Source of the DNA: an uncultured Opitutaceae bacterium
GTDB taxonomy: Bacteria; Verrucomicrobiota; Verrucomicrobiia; Opitutales; Opitutaceae
DNA length: 64,000 nt
Assembly (NCBI GenBank): GCA_951813085.1
Contig: OX638348.1
Coordinates: 1 to 64,000 of the forward strand
Direction: 5' to 3'
Shown here: positions 9,299 through 19,430 of the stretch, piece by piece
How positions within the stretch are numbered: the stretch's first letter is position 1
How the letters are laid out: every line of letters starts with the position of its first letter
Position numbers and translations under genes: made by a program
The notes under the pieces: generated by a model
Told to the model about the DNA's origin: nothing
Database searches by the model: none
The model's input: only the letters and a program-made list of their open reading frames with translations

Positions 9299-10022
9299 CT
9301 AGTAGGCGCCTTTCCCGAGCAGCACGGCTGGAACCGTTAGGAAGAGCAGTTTGATATCGAGCCAGATACTGCTGGATTGAATGTACTCGATATCCAGGCG
9401 AACCTGATTTTCGAAGTCTAGATCCGTCCGGCCTCCTACTTGCCAGAAGCAGGTCAGTCCGGGCTTCGCGAGAAGGCGTTTCCGTTCGTCGACCGTATTT
9501 TGCGGGTACGACGGGACGAGGTCCTACGATGGACATGTCTCCTATAAATACATTCCAGAACTGGGGAAGCTCGTCTACCGAGTACTTTCGGATGAATTGC
9601 CCGATGCGCGTAATCCGAGGATATCCCTTGAGCTTTATCTCGATGGTGTCTTTAGCTTCATTCTGCTCGATCATGCGTTGGGCGACTTTCTATGCGTCGA
9701 TGCACATGGAACGAAATTTCCAGATGAGAAACGATTTCCCTTTCAGGCCGATGCGGTTCTGCTTGAAGAAGACCGGCCCCTTGTCCTCAAGCTTGATCAA
9801 GGCTGCGGTTCCCAGGAGAATTGGGGAAAGGGCGATGAGAGCGAACCCGGAGACGACGATGTCGAAAAGTCTCTTTATAGCGAGAGTCGAGCCGATTACG
9901 AGGGACCAGGTGAGGCGCTTGATCCGAGCGCGGATATTTAATCCTGTCCTGCCCGAACGGGTAGCGGCTTTCGCCCAGTATTCGGCGATCTCCGAGTTTG
10001 AGTCATAAGGGTTCGTTTCCAT
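9299..10022 (-). pseudogene. Exopolysaccharide sugar transferase (undecaprenyl-phosphate phosphotransferase), interrupted
   Basis: A WbaP/WcaJ C-terminal-type sugar transferase, which moves a sugar phosphate onto undecaprenyl phosphate to start polysaccharide synthesis at the inner membrane. Recognisable in order: AIKRLFDIVVSGFALIALSP (membrane segment), [50 protein letters not shown], then [18 protein letters not shown] and a hydrophobic end. Two lesions are present: an in-frame TAG at 9690-9692 just after WKFRSMCIDA, and a one-base shift near 9490 that moves the rest to another frame ending in TAG at 9299. Start ATG at 10022 overlaps the end of the uridine kinase gene by 20 bp. A working enzyme would need both lesions to be read through or corrected. 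Confidence 0.75.
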
Positions 10023-10638
10023 TTTTGGCGAGTCTAGTTTGTAGATCGGCCAAAAACGTCGTTTCAAAAGCAGTATCTTCTGAGGGATTCCAAATGGTAT
10101 CAGCGAACCGGGCAGTGGGCTGAACGAATTGCAAGTGCATAGGAAGGGTATCCCGTTCCCAGCTCTTGAGTATCTGGGCGTCGCTGTACCCGCGGTTATT
10201 GCGATCGCGCTTCAGTCTGCGCTCGCGTCGCGTATTCGAGTCCACATCGATGAATAGGGACGTGTCCATGAGAGAGCGGATGCGTTTCCAGTGGAGCGCG
10301 AATATGCCTTCCACCAGTATGAGCGGCCTAGGCTCTAGGCGACGCGTCGCTGCTAGCCGTTCATAGGTGGCGTACCGGTATTCCGGGGCTTCGATCGCTT
10401 GACCTGACGCCAGCGTCGAAAGCTGCTCGAAGAGAAGTTCGATCTCGATTGCGTCCGGGTGGTCGAAATTGTTCTTTTCGGCGACTTCAATAGGGAGGTT
10501 TGACAAGTCGCGGTAGTACCAGTCCTGCTCGAAAATTACCGCTTCCTCGGGCAATTGGGCCTGGATGCGTTGGGCGAGCCAAGACTTTCCCGAACCGCTG
10601 CCGCCGGATATCCCGACAATGATCGATGAGCGTTCCAC
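10003..10638 (-). CDS. udk: Uridine kinase
   Basis: 211-aa P-loop kinase of the uridine/cytidine kinase family, phosphorylating uridine in pyrimidine salvage. Walker A is GISGGSGSGKSW (residues 9-20), followed by EQDWYYRD, the FDHPDAIE substrate segment, and LVEGIFALHW; RRERRLKRDRNNRGY is the lid arginine region. Length agrees with bacterial Udk (about 210 aa). The start is GTG at 10638, the only start that gives a full P-loop N-terminus. It is the first gene of a minus-strand run that continues into the sugar transferase (20-bp overlap), so it may be co-expressed with polysaccharide genes. Confidence 0.9.
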   Translation of the reverse strand: MERSSIIVGISGGSGSGKSWLAQRIQAQLPEEAVIFEQDWYYRDLSNLPIEVAEKNNFDHPDAIEIELLFEQLSTLASGQAIEAPEYRYATYERLAATRRLEPRPLILVEGIFALHWKRIRSLMDTSLFIDVDSNTRRERRLKRDRNNRGYSDAQILKSWERDTLPMHLQFVQPTARFADTIWNPSEDTAFETTFLADLQTRLAKNGNEPL

Positions 10639-10760
10639 GCGCGGTTTCTACGCGAATGTCCATAGATGGTTCAAGGCTGGAGTCGTTATTGCCGTAGTTG
10701 TCTAGAGACGTTCTACGCAACGCGGAGAGCGCGATCCAGAATCCTAAATTCCTACACACA

Positions 10761-11075
10761 ATGAGCACTGTAATCGAAGGACAAGTTGACGACGGCGTAT
10801 TGCGCGTCGCCCTTGGCATAAACCGTCTGGATGCGTCCGCATCCCGTGACTTTAAGAAGCAGGTGGACGCGATTTGGTCCCCTGAAGTAACCCAGGTTGA
10901 AATGAATTTCGGAAGCGTCGATTTTATCGATAGCTCCGGAGTGGGCGCCTTGATCGGCGTCTACAAGCGCCTTCCCAGCGATGACGGTCTGGTTCGGCTC
11001 AAAGGGGTTCAGGCGCCGGTCCAATCAGTGATTGAGCTCCTGCGCCTGCATAAGATTTTCGAGATAGAGAATTAG
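10761..11075 (+). CDS. STAS-domain anti-sigma factor antagonist
   Basis: 104-aa single STAS domain with the phosphorylation motif FIDSSGVGALIGVYK; the serine after DS is the usual site modified by an RsbW-type kinase. The ATG at 10761 gives MSTVIEGQVDDGVLRVALG, a typical antagonist N-terminus, and I choose it over the upstream open frame. In partner switching the unphosphorylated form binds the anti-sigma kinase. The PP2C/ATPase gene at 6393-8102 is the natural partner, with the polysaccharide genes between them. A short hairpin terminator follows at 11115. Confidence 0.88.
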   Translation: MSTVIEGQVDDGVLRVALGINRLDASASRDFKKQVDAIWSPEVTQVEMNFGSVDFIDSSGVGALIGVYKRLPSDDGLVRLKGVQAPVQSVIELLRLHKIFEIEN

Positions 11076-11114
11076 GAGCCGGTTGGCTTGCTCCCATCCC
11101 ATCCATTGGAACGG

Positions 11115-11135
11115 CGGTGTATTTACCGCTTTTTA
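11115..11135 (+). terminator. Weak hairpin terminator after the STAS gene
   Basis: GCGGT (11115-11119) pairs with ACCGC (11126-11130) over a 6-nt loop and is followed by TTTTT. The 5-bp stem is short, so it may be only partly effective. The remaining 11136-11279 is the leader of the histidine kinase gene. Confidence 0.5.
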
Positions 11136-11279
11136 CAAGGTGGGTCGCTGATAGCTCCCTACCGAAGGGCGCGAAGGGGAAAAATGCGTTTTCTTGTGAG
11201 GAAAATGACTTGTTGAACTCCTCTTTAGCCGGGACGTGCCGATACAGACTAAAACGTTAATCTCAAACTGCCGCGCGCC

Positions 11280-14200
11280 ATGCATCCCACCGGTCCGTTT
11301 CAAGACATCTTCCAGAAATCGCCCATCGCTCAGATCATAACAAGCGGGGGCCGCATCCAAATTGCCAATCGAGCTGCGAGCGAGCTTCTCGTGCACTCGC
11401 CTGACATCGATTCAGTGGTCGACACGCCACTGGAGGCCTATTTCAAGAACTGGGAGAAGACGCTCGGAAAAATCAATGCCCCTACCTCGCTTTCGCTGGT
11501 TTCGCCATCGGAAAAGGGGCCCTTTGCTTGCGAGGCGCGGGTGACGAAGTTGGGGGAGACGGATCTGCTATGGCTCTTGAAGCCAATTGGATCAGGAGAC
11601 GAAGCGGGAGGCACTGAAATGGAGACGTTCATGTCGAGCGCCCTTGATCGCTCGACCGATGGAATCATTTGCCTTACTCAGGATCAGAATGACGAGGACG
11701 GCTCTTCCGATCTTCTCGTTCGCCTGGCCAATCAGGCATCGCGCGATTTGCTGGGCATTGATCGGGCCAATATCGCTGGACGCGCATTGAAGGATGTATG
11801 CTCCGTATATGACGCTCTCGAAATAGATGAGATCGTTGAAAGCGTGGGCCCCTCGCGCAAGCCGGTGAGCAAGGAAGTTGTATTCGAGCTAGATGGCCAG
11901 CCAAAGACGGTTGTGCTGTCCGCTCAAAAAGCAGGAGTTTCCGATTTCAATCTCACGATAGAGGACGTGACGCAGGCTCGCCAGGTTGAGCGTGAGTTGG
12001 AGAGCAGCTCCAACGAGCTGGAGCGCTTGAGCGCCCAGGTTCCTAGGGTTTACTTCCACTTGAAGATCAATCATGATGGCGATCCCTCATTCCCTTTTAT
12101 TAGCGAGAAGATAAAGGAGCTTCTCGGCGTTGAAGCTCAGGATGTGATGAACGATGCATCCATTGCGATGGGGGCGGTATTCATCGAAGATCTAGAGCGC
12201 GTCTATGAAAGCCTCGCGGTATCTTCAAAGCACTTGAACCCGCTTTACCTCGAGTATCGCGTCAATGGCTCCAACGGTAAGCAAAAGTGGGTGTCGACGA
12301 AAGCGATTCCAGAGAAGCGTCAGGACGGTACCATTATTTGGTATGGAATTTTCGAGGACGTTACTTTGCGCAAGGAATCGGAGGAGCGTCTAAGGATGGT
12401 TTCCGCCGCGGTAGAAGTTTCGAGCGATTTCATTCTCATGATGTCGATCGAAGGGAATGGCATCTATCATAACAACTCATTCGTCAGCGTGCTTGGATAC
12501 GACTCGGTCGACCAGCTCAACAAATCGGGTGGCGCATCGATCCTCTTTGAGGATCAGGGGCTTTTCGAAAAAATCGTGCAGGAGTACGGGCATTGGCAAG
12601 GGGATGTGCAAATGGCTACGGAGTCGAGTCGCGTACTTGACGTCTACTTTAGAACGGTTGCGGTACGCGACGAGAAGGGGCGAATCACCACAATCGTAGC
12701 TACCGGCACGGACGTGACGCACAATAAGCGCCGCCAAAACCTGCTCAAGCGGTACAACTCCGTTCTCAAAGCTCAGTCAGAAGCGTCCACGGACGGCATT
12801 CTTGTGGTGAATGAGCGCGGTATCGTTTCCAACTACAACAAACGCTTCCACGAGATCTGGGCCTTGTCGCCTAGCGTGATGGACGCGGGGGATCCCAGCA
12901 AGATTTGGGAAATGGCCGCTCAGCTGATGCCTGACTCGGACGCTTTCCTGAAGAAAGCCCTCTCAATTTCCGAAAGCGAAACTGAAATGATCAAGGACGT
13001 TCTCGAATTGCAGGATGGCCGCATCTTCGAGCAGGCTTCTTTCACAATCTGCTCACCTCTAGGAGAATCCTACGGAAGAGTTTGGTTCTTCCACGAAATA
13101 ACCGAGCAAAAGCGCTCCGAGGAACGACTTCGCGCGGCCATGCGCGAGGTGGAAGAAGCGAATGAGGCGAAGAGCTATTTCCTCGCCAATATGAGCCACG
13201 AAATCCGTACGCCGATGAACGGCATCATCGGAATGACTGGCTTGGTAAGCGATACGGACTTGGATCGCGAGCAACGCGAGTGCGTGGACACGATTCGAGC
13301 CAGTAGCGAGGCGCTTCTGGTCGTCATCAATGACATTCTGGATTTCTCGAAGATCGAGTCTGGAAAGCTAGAGCTTGAGAGCATTCTCTTCGACTTGCGA
13401 GACTGCGTCGAAGAAGCGGTTGACACGTTGGCGTTGCAAGCAACAGAGAAGGGGCTCGATATCGCGTACGTTATAGACAAGGCCCTAGAGACCTCGCTCT
13501 TGGGCGACCCGCCAGATCATCGTCAACCTGGTTGGCAACGCCGTCAAATTCACCTCCAAGGGGGGTGTTTGCATACGCGTTGCCCAAGTGGAGGAAGAGA
13601 ACGATCGCGTAGTGGCGCAATTCTCCATTCAGGACACTGGCATCGGCATCCCTGAAGACCGCGTCGATACGCTTCGAATCGTTCAGCCAAGTGGACTCGT
13701 CGACGACTCGCAAGTACGGGGGCACTGGACTAGGGCTTTCGATCAGCAAGAATCTCTCCGAGCTCATGTGTGGATCCATGTGGGTGGAAAGCGTGATTGA
13801 AGAAGGCTCGACCTTCCACTTCACCGTAGAATTCCACAAGTCCGCTATCGGATCCCTCGCTTCGGAAATCGATCCGATGAGCGGATTTGAGAACAAGCGC
13901 GCTTTGATCATCGACCACAACGAATTTAGCCGTGACTCGTTGAGCAGCTAGGTGGAGACTCTAGGCGTTGAGCCTATTGCACTGAATTCGATTTCCAGTA
14001 TTGAGGATTCCAATGTCGATTCCGATTGCTTGCTGATCGCTTATGTGGAGTACGGTATTGATGGTTTCAGTACAGAAGAAGCCGTTGAAGAGGTTCGCAA
14101 ACAGACCAAGCTGCCAGAGTTGCCAATCGTATTTTGCGGACGGCTTGGATCGGTGCCTTCGAGCAGTGGATTGTCTGGAAAGATTTTCTCTCAAGTAAAG

Positions 14201-14713
14201 CCGAGCAAGCTCGCCAATACCAAGCGACACTTGCTTGAATCGATCGGAAAGATTGAGCAAACCGTTAAGAAGGAAGAAAAGACGTCCGACAAGCTCGGTG
14301 AACGTATGCCGATGTCCATTTTGCTCGCAGAAGATAATGTGGTGAACCAAAAAGTAGCCACGCGATTGTTTAAGAAATTTGGATACAAAATAGAAGTGGC
14401 GAACAATGGAGTCGAGGCGATCAAGGAAAGCTCGTACGACTTGGTGTTCATGGATATCCAGATGCCTGAGATGGACGGCCTTGAAGCGACCCGCCAGATA
14501 ATTGCGAAATGGCCAGACGACCGTCCTCGCATGATCGCCCTCACTGCGAATGCGATGCGCGAGGACCGCGAAAAGTGCTATGAAGCGGGTATGGATGATT
14601 ATCTCACTAAGCCGTTTAAGCCTTCCGAACTAGAAGATGCCATCTCTCAGACCTACAATAAGCTGCATTCGGATGGCGGTACTGTAGGGACGAGTCCATT
14701 CGAGGACAACTGA
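11280..14713 (+). pseudogene. Hybrid sensor histidine kinase (PAS-HisKA-HATPase-REC-REC), disrupted
   Basis: A multi-PAS hybrid kinase of about 1140 codons. Order: PAS-type sensor domains over residues 1-620, HisKA with the phosphoacceptor MSHEIRTPMNG near residue 640, HATPase, a degenerate receiver, and a full C-terminal receiver (ILLAEDNVVNQ, VFMDIQMPEMDG, KPF). Three lesions break it. A deletion near 13511 goes from GDP straight to QIIVNL, losing TRLR and shifting frame (about 11 nt). Two bases are missing near 13673 in the [12 protein letters not shown] segment. An in-frame TAG at 13949-13951 stands where glutamine would fit (CAG). The first 740 residues are still open and could give a kinase without a full ATPase domain. 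The ATG at 11280 starts at the first PAS domain. A sensory role is certain from family; the signal is unknown. Confidence 0.85.
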
Positions 14714-14821
14714 TTCGGTTATTTCAATTGAGCCGGCGATAGAAGGCTCATGAAGCCAGGGCCATTTGACTTGCGCCCGAGTAGCCTTTCCGTGTGATCG
14801 CATGCAAGTAGAGAGACTTGC

Positions 14822-16738
14822 ATGCTTGAATCGAATCTAGAGGAAGGGAGCCCGCCCGACGTATCTGTCGTCATCGTAGCGCGGAATTCCCTAGCTGAAT
14901 TGAATGCCTGCCTCGGCGCTCTCGAAGAGAGCGCTTTTCGATCCTTTGAGGTCATCGTGGTTGTTGACGCCAATGCGGATCCGGAATTGACGGAATACTT
15001 GAAACGCTCGGATGGGGTTCAAGTTGAGTGGCTGGATTCTATTCTGGGATATGCCTATGGATGGAATCGCGGAGCAGGAGTTTCCCGGGGACGAGCGCTG
15101 CTTTTTCTTAAGGATGACACTGTAGTAGAACGGGAAGCACTAGGTTCCTCAATCAATTGCCTGGATCACGACGAGGTCGGAGCGGTGGGCGCGATGCTAT
15201 TGAATTCCGAAGGCGTATTGATCGAGGCGGGTTCCTGCGTGGGCAAAGACGGGAGATGTCGGGGGATTGGCCGCGGGTGGAATCCCGACGACTTTCGGGT
15301 TCAATTTCGAAGAAATGTAGCCTTTTGTTCGGCTTCCTATCTCGGAGTCGATAGAGAATTGTTCGAGTCGGTGGGCGGATTCGATGAATCGTATCATGAT
15401 GAATACTACGAAGACGTGGACTTGTGCCTGAAGATCCAGAATCAAGGAAAACGCGTGGTATATGATCCGGGCAGCCGTGTCGTTAGAACGCTCGAGTTTC
15501 GCGATGGATGGGAGTCGGCATCCGCTATCATGGATGCTAATCGAGACAAATTCGCGAAGTCGGCTCATTTTAGATTGAATCGCTTGCCAGCGCTGGAAGA
15601 CAGCGATATCGAGCAGTATTTCGAGCGCGTTTCAGGCCGCCGCTTATTGTGGATAGAGGATTCGCCTCCCTTCGCCCACATGGGAGCGGGATTTCCGAGA
15701 ACCCTGGAAATGCTCACTGCCCTATTGGAGCTAGGGCATCGCGTTACGCTATTGCCCACGTTCATGACGACCAGCGATTTCGTTGACGTCTATCGAGATG
15801 CGCCTCGAGAGGTAGAAGTAGCCCTGGGAATTGGGGAATTGGGATTCGATGATTTTTGGAAGGAACGCGCGGCTAGTTTCGATACCGTTATAATATCCCG
15901 ACCTAACAACCTCAAGGATTTTGGTCAAAGAATACTAGATACAAAAAATTCTCGGCCTGATTTGGCGTTCATATACGATGCAGAAGCGATTTTCGTGAAT
16001 CGCGAAATCAGCGAGCGGCGAAGCCAAGGGAATGCCCCGTCAAAGCAGGAGGAGATCGGGCTGTTGGAAGCGGAGTTGTTCCTTGCGAAACGAGCCGATG
16101 CGGTGTTTGCCATTTCGGAGGGAGAAAAGGCCCAGTTCGAATCCATCGGGGTCACGGATGTCACCCTTCTGAGGCACCATTCACCAATCGTTCCCACTTC
16201 AAGAAGCTTTGAGGAGCGCAAAGATATTCTCTTTGTAGGCGCGGTGCATTCTGGTACGGCTCCGAGTGCCCTGGGTCTCATCGACTTTATCGAAAACGCG
16301 CTCCCGGAAATCCGTTCAAAGCTCGGCACCGATATCAAGTTGTATTGCGCGGGACGGTATCATTCGGAATCGCTCCTGCGTTATGCGTCGGACTCTGAGA
16401 TCTTTCTCGGTTTCGTTGAGGACTTGGATAAATGGTATGATCGGTGCCGGCTTTTCATCGCTCCGGCAAAGTATGCCGCTGGTATTCCTTTGAAGATCAT
16501 TGAAGCGTCTTCAAAAGGAATCCCCGTCGTCGGATCCGAGCTCGCTCGCGAGCAGCTGGGCTGGTCGTTGGATGAAATGCTTTCGGGCGATAGCGATGCG
16601 GCATTCGCTTCGGCGTGCGTTCAAGCTTATAGGGATAAAACGCTTTGGGAGCGATTGCGGTCTGGCGCTCTGGAACGAATCCGTGACGATTACGGCCGCG
16701 ACGCCATCGTTGATGCGCTTGAGCGAGCGCTTGATTAG
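14822..16738 (+). CDS. Two-domain glycosyltransferase (GT2 + GT4-like)
   Basis: 638-aa protein joining two glycosyltransferase modules. Residues 13-235 are a GT-A/GT2 domain with DVSVVIVARNSL, the metal-binding-type acidic LKDDT, and the family signature GGFDESYHDEYYEDVDLC. Residues about 275-638 form a GT-B domain with DILFVGAVH and PLKIIEASSKGIPVVGSEL, as in GT1/GT4 enzymes. It may add two sugars in succession to a surface glycan. No signal peptide. It follows the histidine kinase by 108 bp and its stop overlaps nothing; the convergent HDOD gene ends 18 bp away. Acceptor and sugars cannot be read from sequence. Confidence 0.85.
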   Translation: MLESNLEEGSPPDVSVVIVARNSLAELNACLGALEESAFRSFEVIVVVDANADPELTEYLKRSDGVQVEWLDSILGYAYGWNRGAGVSRGRALLFLKDDTVVEREALGSSINCLDHDEVGAVGAMLLNSEGVLIEAGSCVGKDGRCRGIGRGWNPDDFRVQFRRNVAFCSASYLGVDRELFESVGGFDESYHDEYYEDVDLCLKIQNQGKRVVYDPGSRVVRTLEFRDGWESASAIMDANRDKFAKSAHFRLNRLPALEDSDIEQYFERVSGRRLLWIEDSPPFAHMGAGFPRTLEMLTALLELGHRVTLLPTFMTTSDFVDVYRDAPREVEVALGIGELGFDDFWKERAASFDTVIISRPNNLKDFGQRILDTKNSRPDLAFIYDAEAIFVNREISERRSQGNAPSKQEEIGLLEAELFLAKRADAVFAISEGEKAQFESIGVTDVTLLRHHSPIVPTSRSFEERKDILFVGAVHSGTAPSALGLIDFIENALPEIRSKLGTDIKLYCAGRYHSESLLRYASDSEIFLGFVEDLDKWYDRCRLFIAPAKYAAGIPLKIIEASSKGIPVVGSELAREQLGWSLDEMLSGDSDAAFASACVQAYRDKTLWERLRSGALERIRDDYGRDAIVDALERALD

Positions 16739-16756
16739 ATCCAAGATCTGGATACC

Positions 16757-17949
16757 TCAGTCGAACTCCTGAACGTAGTCGACTGGCAGCCCTACTTTTT
16801 CCGCGACCTCTGGGATCAGCTCATCCCCGTAGTAGAACTGCATTTCGTTCTTAACGTGAGCCGCGCAATTGGCGAAATGAAGCAGAGTGACGTAGCAAAA
16901 TTCATTCGAGGCGAAACTCGATGGCTCGTGATGCCAGGCGGTGGCCCGCACGATATTCTCGGGGAGACCCCACATGGCGAAGAGGAAGGCTCCGATCGCG
17001 GCGTGGTCGCAGCCGAACACGGCTTGCTCCAATCTCCAAAGAGGGCGACTGTTCTCGATGGATCTACCCATAAGATCAGCGTACTCGTCCTCCTTATTCG
17101 CTAGGAGCACTAGCTTTCCAAGATCGTGAAGCAGAGTGATGCTGCAAAGGGTTTGAATCTGTTTTACCTTAACGCCGAATTGCTTGAGCTTGAGTCCGCA
17201 TTGGCTGGTTTCGATGCAGTGCTTCAGGACGGCATTGGCGATTTCTTGAAGCCCGGGAGATAGGGAAAGCTGTTTCTTAGCGAGCTCTGTGATGGCTAGA
17301 TTGCGGACGAAGTCCATCCCTAGCATCTGTAGGGCTTCCTCTATGGTTTCTATGCGTCCGCCCGCTCCGAGAAAGGCGGGTATTGGCGACCTGCAAGATG
17401 GTGGCTACGGCGGTAGGGTGTTGCATAATCACAGGAGCGAGGTCCTCGATATGGCAATTGGGGTCTTCAGCGGTCTTCAGCAGCTCCTGCATCGGCTGCG
17501 TGTTCACGTGAAGCTGCTTGGTATCGCAAACGATCTCCACGACTTCTTTGCGTCGGATCCGAAGCTGCGTTTTGTAGACGTAGTTAATCGAACGAGCGAG
17601 CTCATCCGCAGTGATCGGGGTTTCAAGGTAGAGGTGGGGGAGTCCAGTTCCTTTTTGAAGGGAACCCACGTCGGATGGATTGTGGATAAGGAAACGCAGC
17701 GAGTTGGGATAGTCCCGTTTCGCTTTGGAGAGCAATACGTCCCCCGACTCCTTGGGAAGGTCCAGATTGGCCACCAGCATATCAGCGGGGGCTTCCCCTA
17801 ACTTATACCATGGCTTCATCGGCATCTCTGGCCACGCGAACCTCCCAGCCCACCTCCCTTATCGAAGAGGCGTTGCTTATCGATTCGAGGAAACGGCTGT
17901 CCTTGTCGACGACCAGAATACTAACCGCTTTTTTAGCCTTTGAAGTCAT
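16757..17949 (-). pseudogene. Response regulator with HDOD domain, frameshifted
   Basis: A receiver-HDOD protein of about 395 codons. The ATG at 17949 starts MTSKAKKAVSILVVDKDSRF, a receiver head. The frame is lost near 17808 at VARDADEAM, then resumes as KLGEAPADMLVANLDLPKE, where the D sits in the usual phospho-acceptor region. The HDOD domain begins at TEDPNCHIEDLA-type sequence (residues about 165 on) and is shifted once more near 17385, where an extra C in the CCCGCC run separates ATILQVANT from AFLGAGGRIETIEEALQMLG. After that it reads to the end (LHDLGKLVLL, CDHAAIGAFLF). Such proteins act in regulation of motility or cyclic nucleotide signalling. Two single-step shifts make both decay and sequence error possible. 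Confidence 0.8.
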
Positions 17950-18162
17950 TGCTTGGTATCTGTGGGGATACGAGATGCTCCAGTGGGAGGATCATCCTAA
18001 TATAGTATATCGCACGTTTCTCGGGGAATAAGAGCAGAAAAGTCTAGGTATCGGGATCAGAAGCCCAAGGAATAGCTTTTCATCGGATTTTCACAAACAT
18101 CCCTGCGCCTCTGCCCCTGTAAAAGGACCTAGACTCGCAGGAGGCGCTGCCGCTAATTGCTG

Positions 18163-19359
18163 CTAATCTTGAAGATGGGAAGCGATCCAGGAAGCGATCT
18201 CTTGGCCAAGCCGCTCCTTGCTCATCGTTTCGAGATCTTGGACTCCTGATTCGGACACGAAGCTAGCGGTGTTGCTTTGCTGACCGAATACAGCCCCGCT
18301 TTGAACGTTGTTGGCCACCACGAGATCGCAGCCTTTTCGGCGCCGCTTGTCCTGGGCATTCTCTATCAGATTCTCGGTTTCTGCGGCAAAGCCGACAACG
18401 GCGCTTGGACGCTGCTCCTTGGGCAATTGCCCTACGGAGGCGACGATATCCGGATTCTCCTCGAATGTTAGGTTGAGGCCCTCGGCCTTCTTGGTTTTGC
18501 GATCCGAGGCGTTGGAAACCTTGAAATCGCAAACCGCGGCGCATCCTACGAAAATGTCCGCGGGTAGGGACTCATGGACGGCTTGGTGCATGTCTTCGGC
18601 GGATTCCACGCTCAGGCGGTTCAGGTTGGGGTGGGAAGCGCTTACCTCGCTGTTCAATCCCGAGACGAGAGTGACGTGAGCCCCGGATTTCGCCAGCGCG
18701 ATCGCGATCGCGTTGCCTTGCTTCCCAGACGAGAAATTGCTGATGTACCGGACGGCGTCGATGCGCTCGATGGTGCCGCCTGAGGTAACGATCGCTCGTT
18801 TGCCCTCGAGGGAGGTTGCCAAGGCGAAATGCTGCTGGGTGGCTTCGAATAGGGTTTCGGGCTCCGCCATCTTGCCAATTCCGAATTCGCCGCAGGCAAG
18901 GGCGTCGACTTTAGGAGACACAACAGTCGCCCCGTCGGACTCAATCGTTTTCAAGTTCCGTTGAAAGGCGGGATTTTCCCACATCTCGACATTCATGCTC
19001 GGCGCGAAGATAGCGGGCTTGTTCTTGGCGAGCATAAGCGTAGAGGCGAGATCGTCGCCTTCTCCCCGGGAAACTTTCGCGATAAAGTCCGCAGTTGCGG
19101 GAGCGACGATCACCAAATCCGCGCTGCGAGACAGCTCTATGTGGTTCATTTCGTAGGCGTCGTCGTCCCACATTTCGATATGCGCCTTCTTCCCGGTGAG
19201 CGTCTCAACCGATAGGGGAGTGACGAATTGCTTGCCGCCTGGGGTCAACGCCGCTTCGACCGATGCGCCAGCCTTGGTAAGGAGACGAATCAGCTCGAGC
19301 GATTTGTATGCGGCAATGCTGCCCGTGATGATCAATAGAATGCGTTTGCCAGAGAGCAT
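18163..19359 (-). CDS. coaBC: Bifunctional phosphopantothenoylcysteine decarboxylase/synthetase
   Basis: 398-aa Dfp/CoaBC protein for two steps of coenzyme A synthesis: CTP-dependent coupling of cysteine to 4'-phosphopantothenate and FMN-dependent decarboxylation. Seen: N-terminal flavoprotein fold (ILLIITGSIAAYKSLELIR), the HIELSRSADLVIVAPATAD histidine region, APSMNVEMWENP, and ACGEFGIGKMAEPE, the substrate clamp. The CoaB half starts at KRAIVTSGGTIERID with NFSSGKQG. Length is standard (about 400 aa). It is followed on the same strand by nothing close; dinB lies 71 bp upstream on the same strand. Confidence 0.94.
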   Translation of the reverse strand: MLSGKRILLIITGSIAAYKSLELIRLLTKAGASVEAALTPGGKQFVTPLSVETLTGKKAHIEMWDDDAYEMNHIELSRSADLVIVAPATADFIAKVSRGEGDDLASTLMLAKNKPAIFAPSMNVEMWENPAFQRNLKTIESDGATVVSPKVDALACGEFGIGKMAEPETLFEATQQHFALATSLEGKRAIVTSGGTIERIDAVRYISNFSSGKQGNAIAIALAKSGAHVTLVSGLNSEVSASHPNLNRLSVESAEDMHQAVHESLPADIFVGCAAVCDFKVSNASDRKTKKAEGLNLTFEENPDIVASVGQLPKEQRPSAVVGFAAETENLIENAQDKRRRKGCDLVVANNVQSGAVFGQQSNTASFVSESGVQDLETMSKERLGQEIASWIASHLQD

Positions 19360-19430
19360 GTGTGAAAAAGAGGTGTATGTTTGTTGAAAAGGGCCTCAGG
19401 GCAAGCGCTTACGACACGCTGGAATCACCG

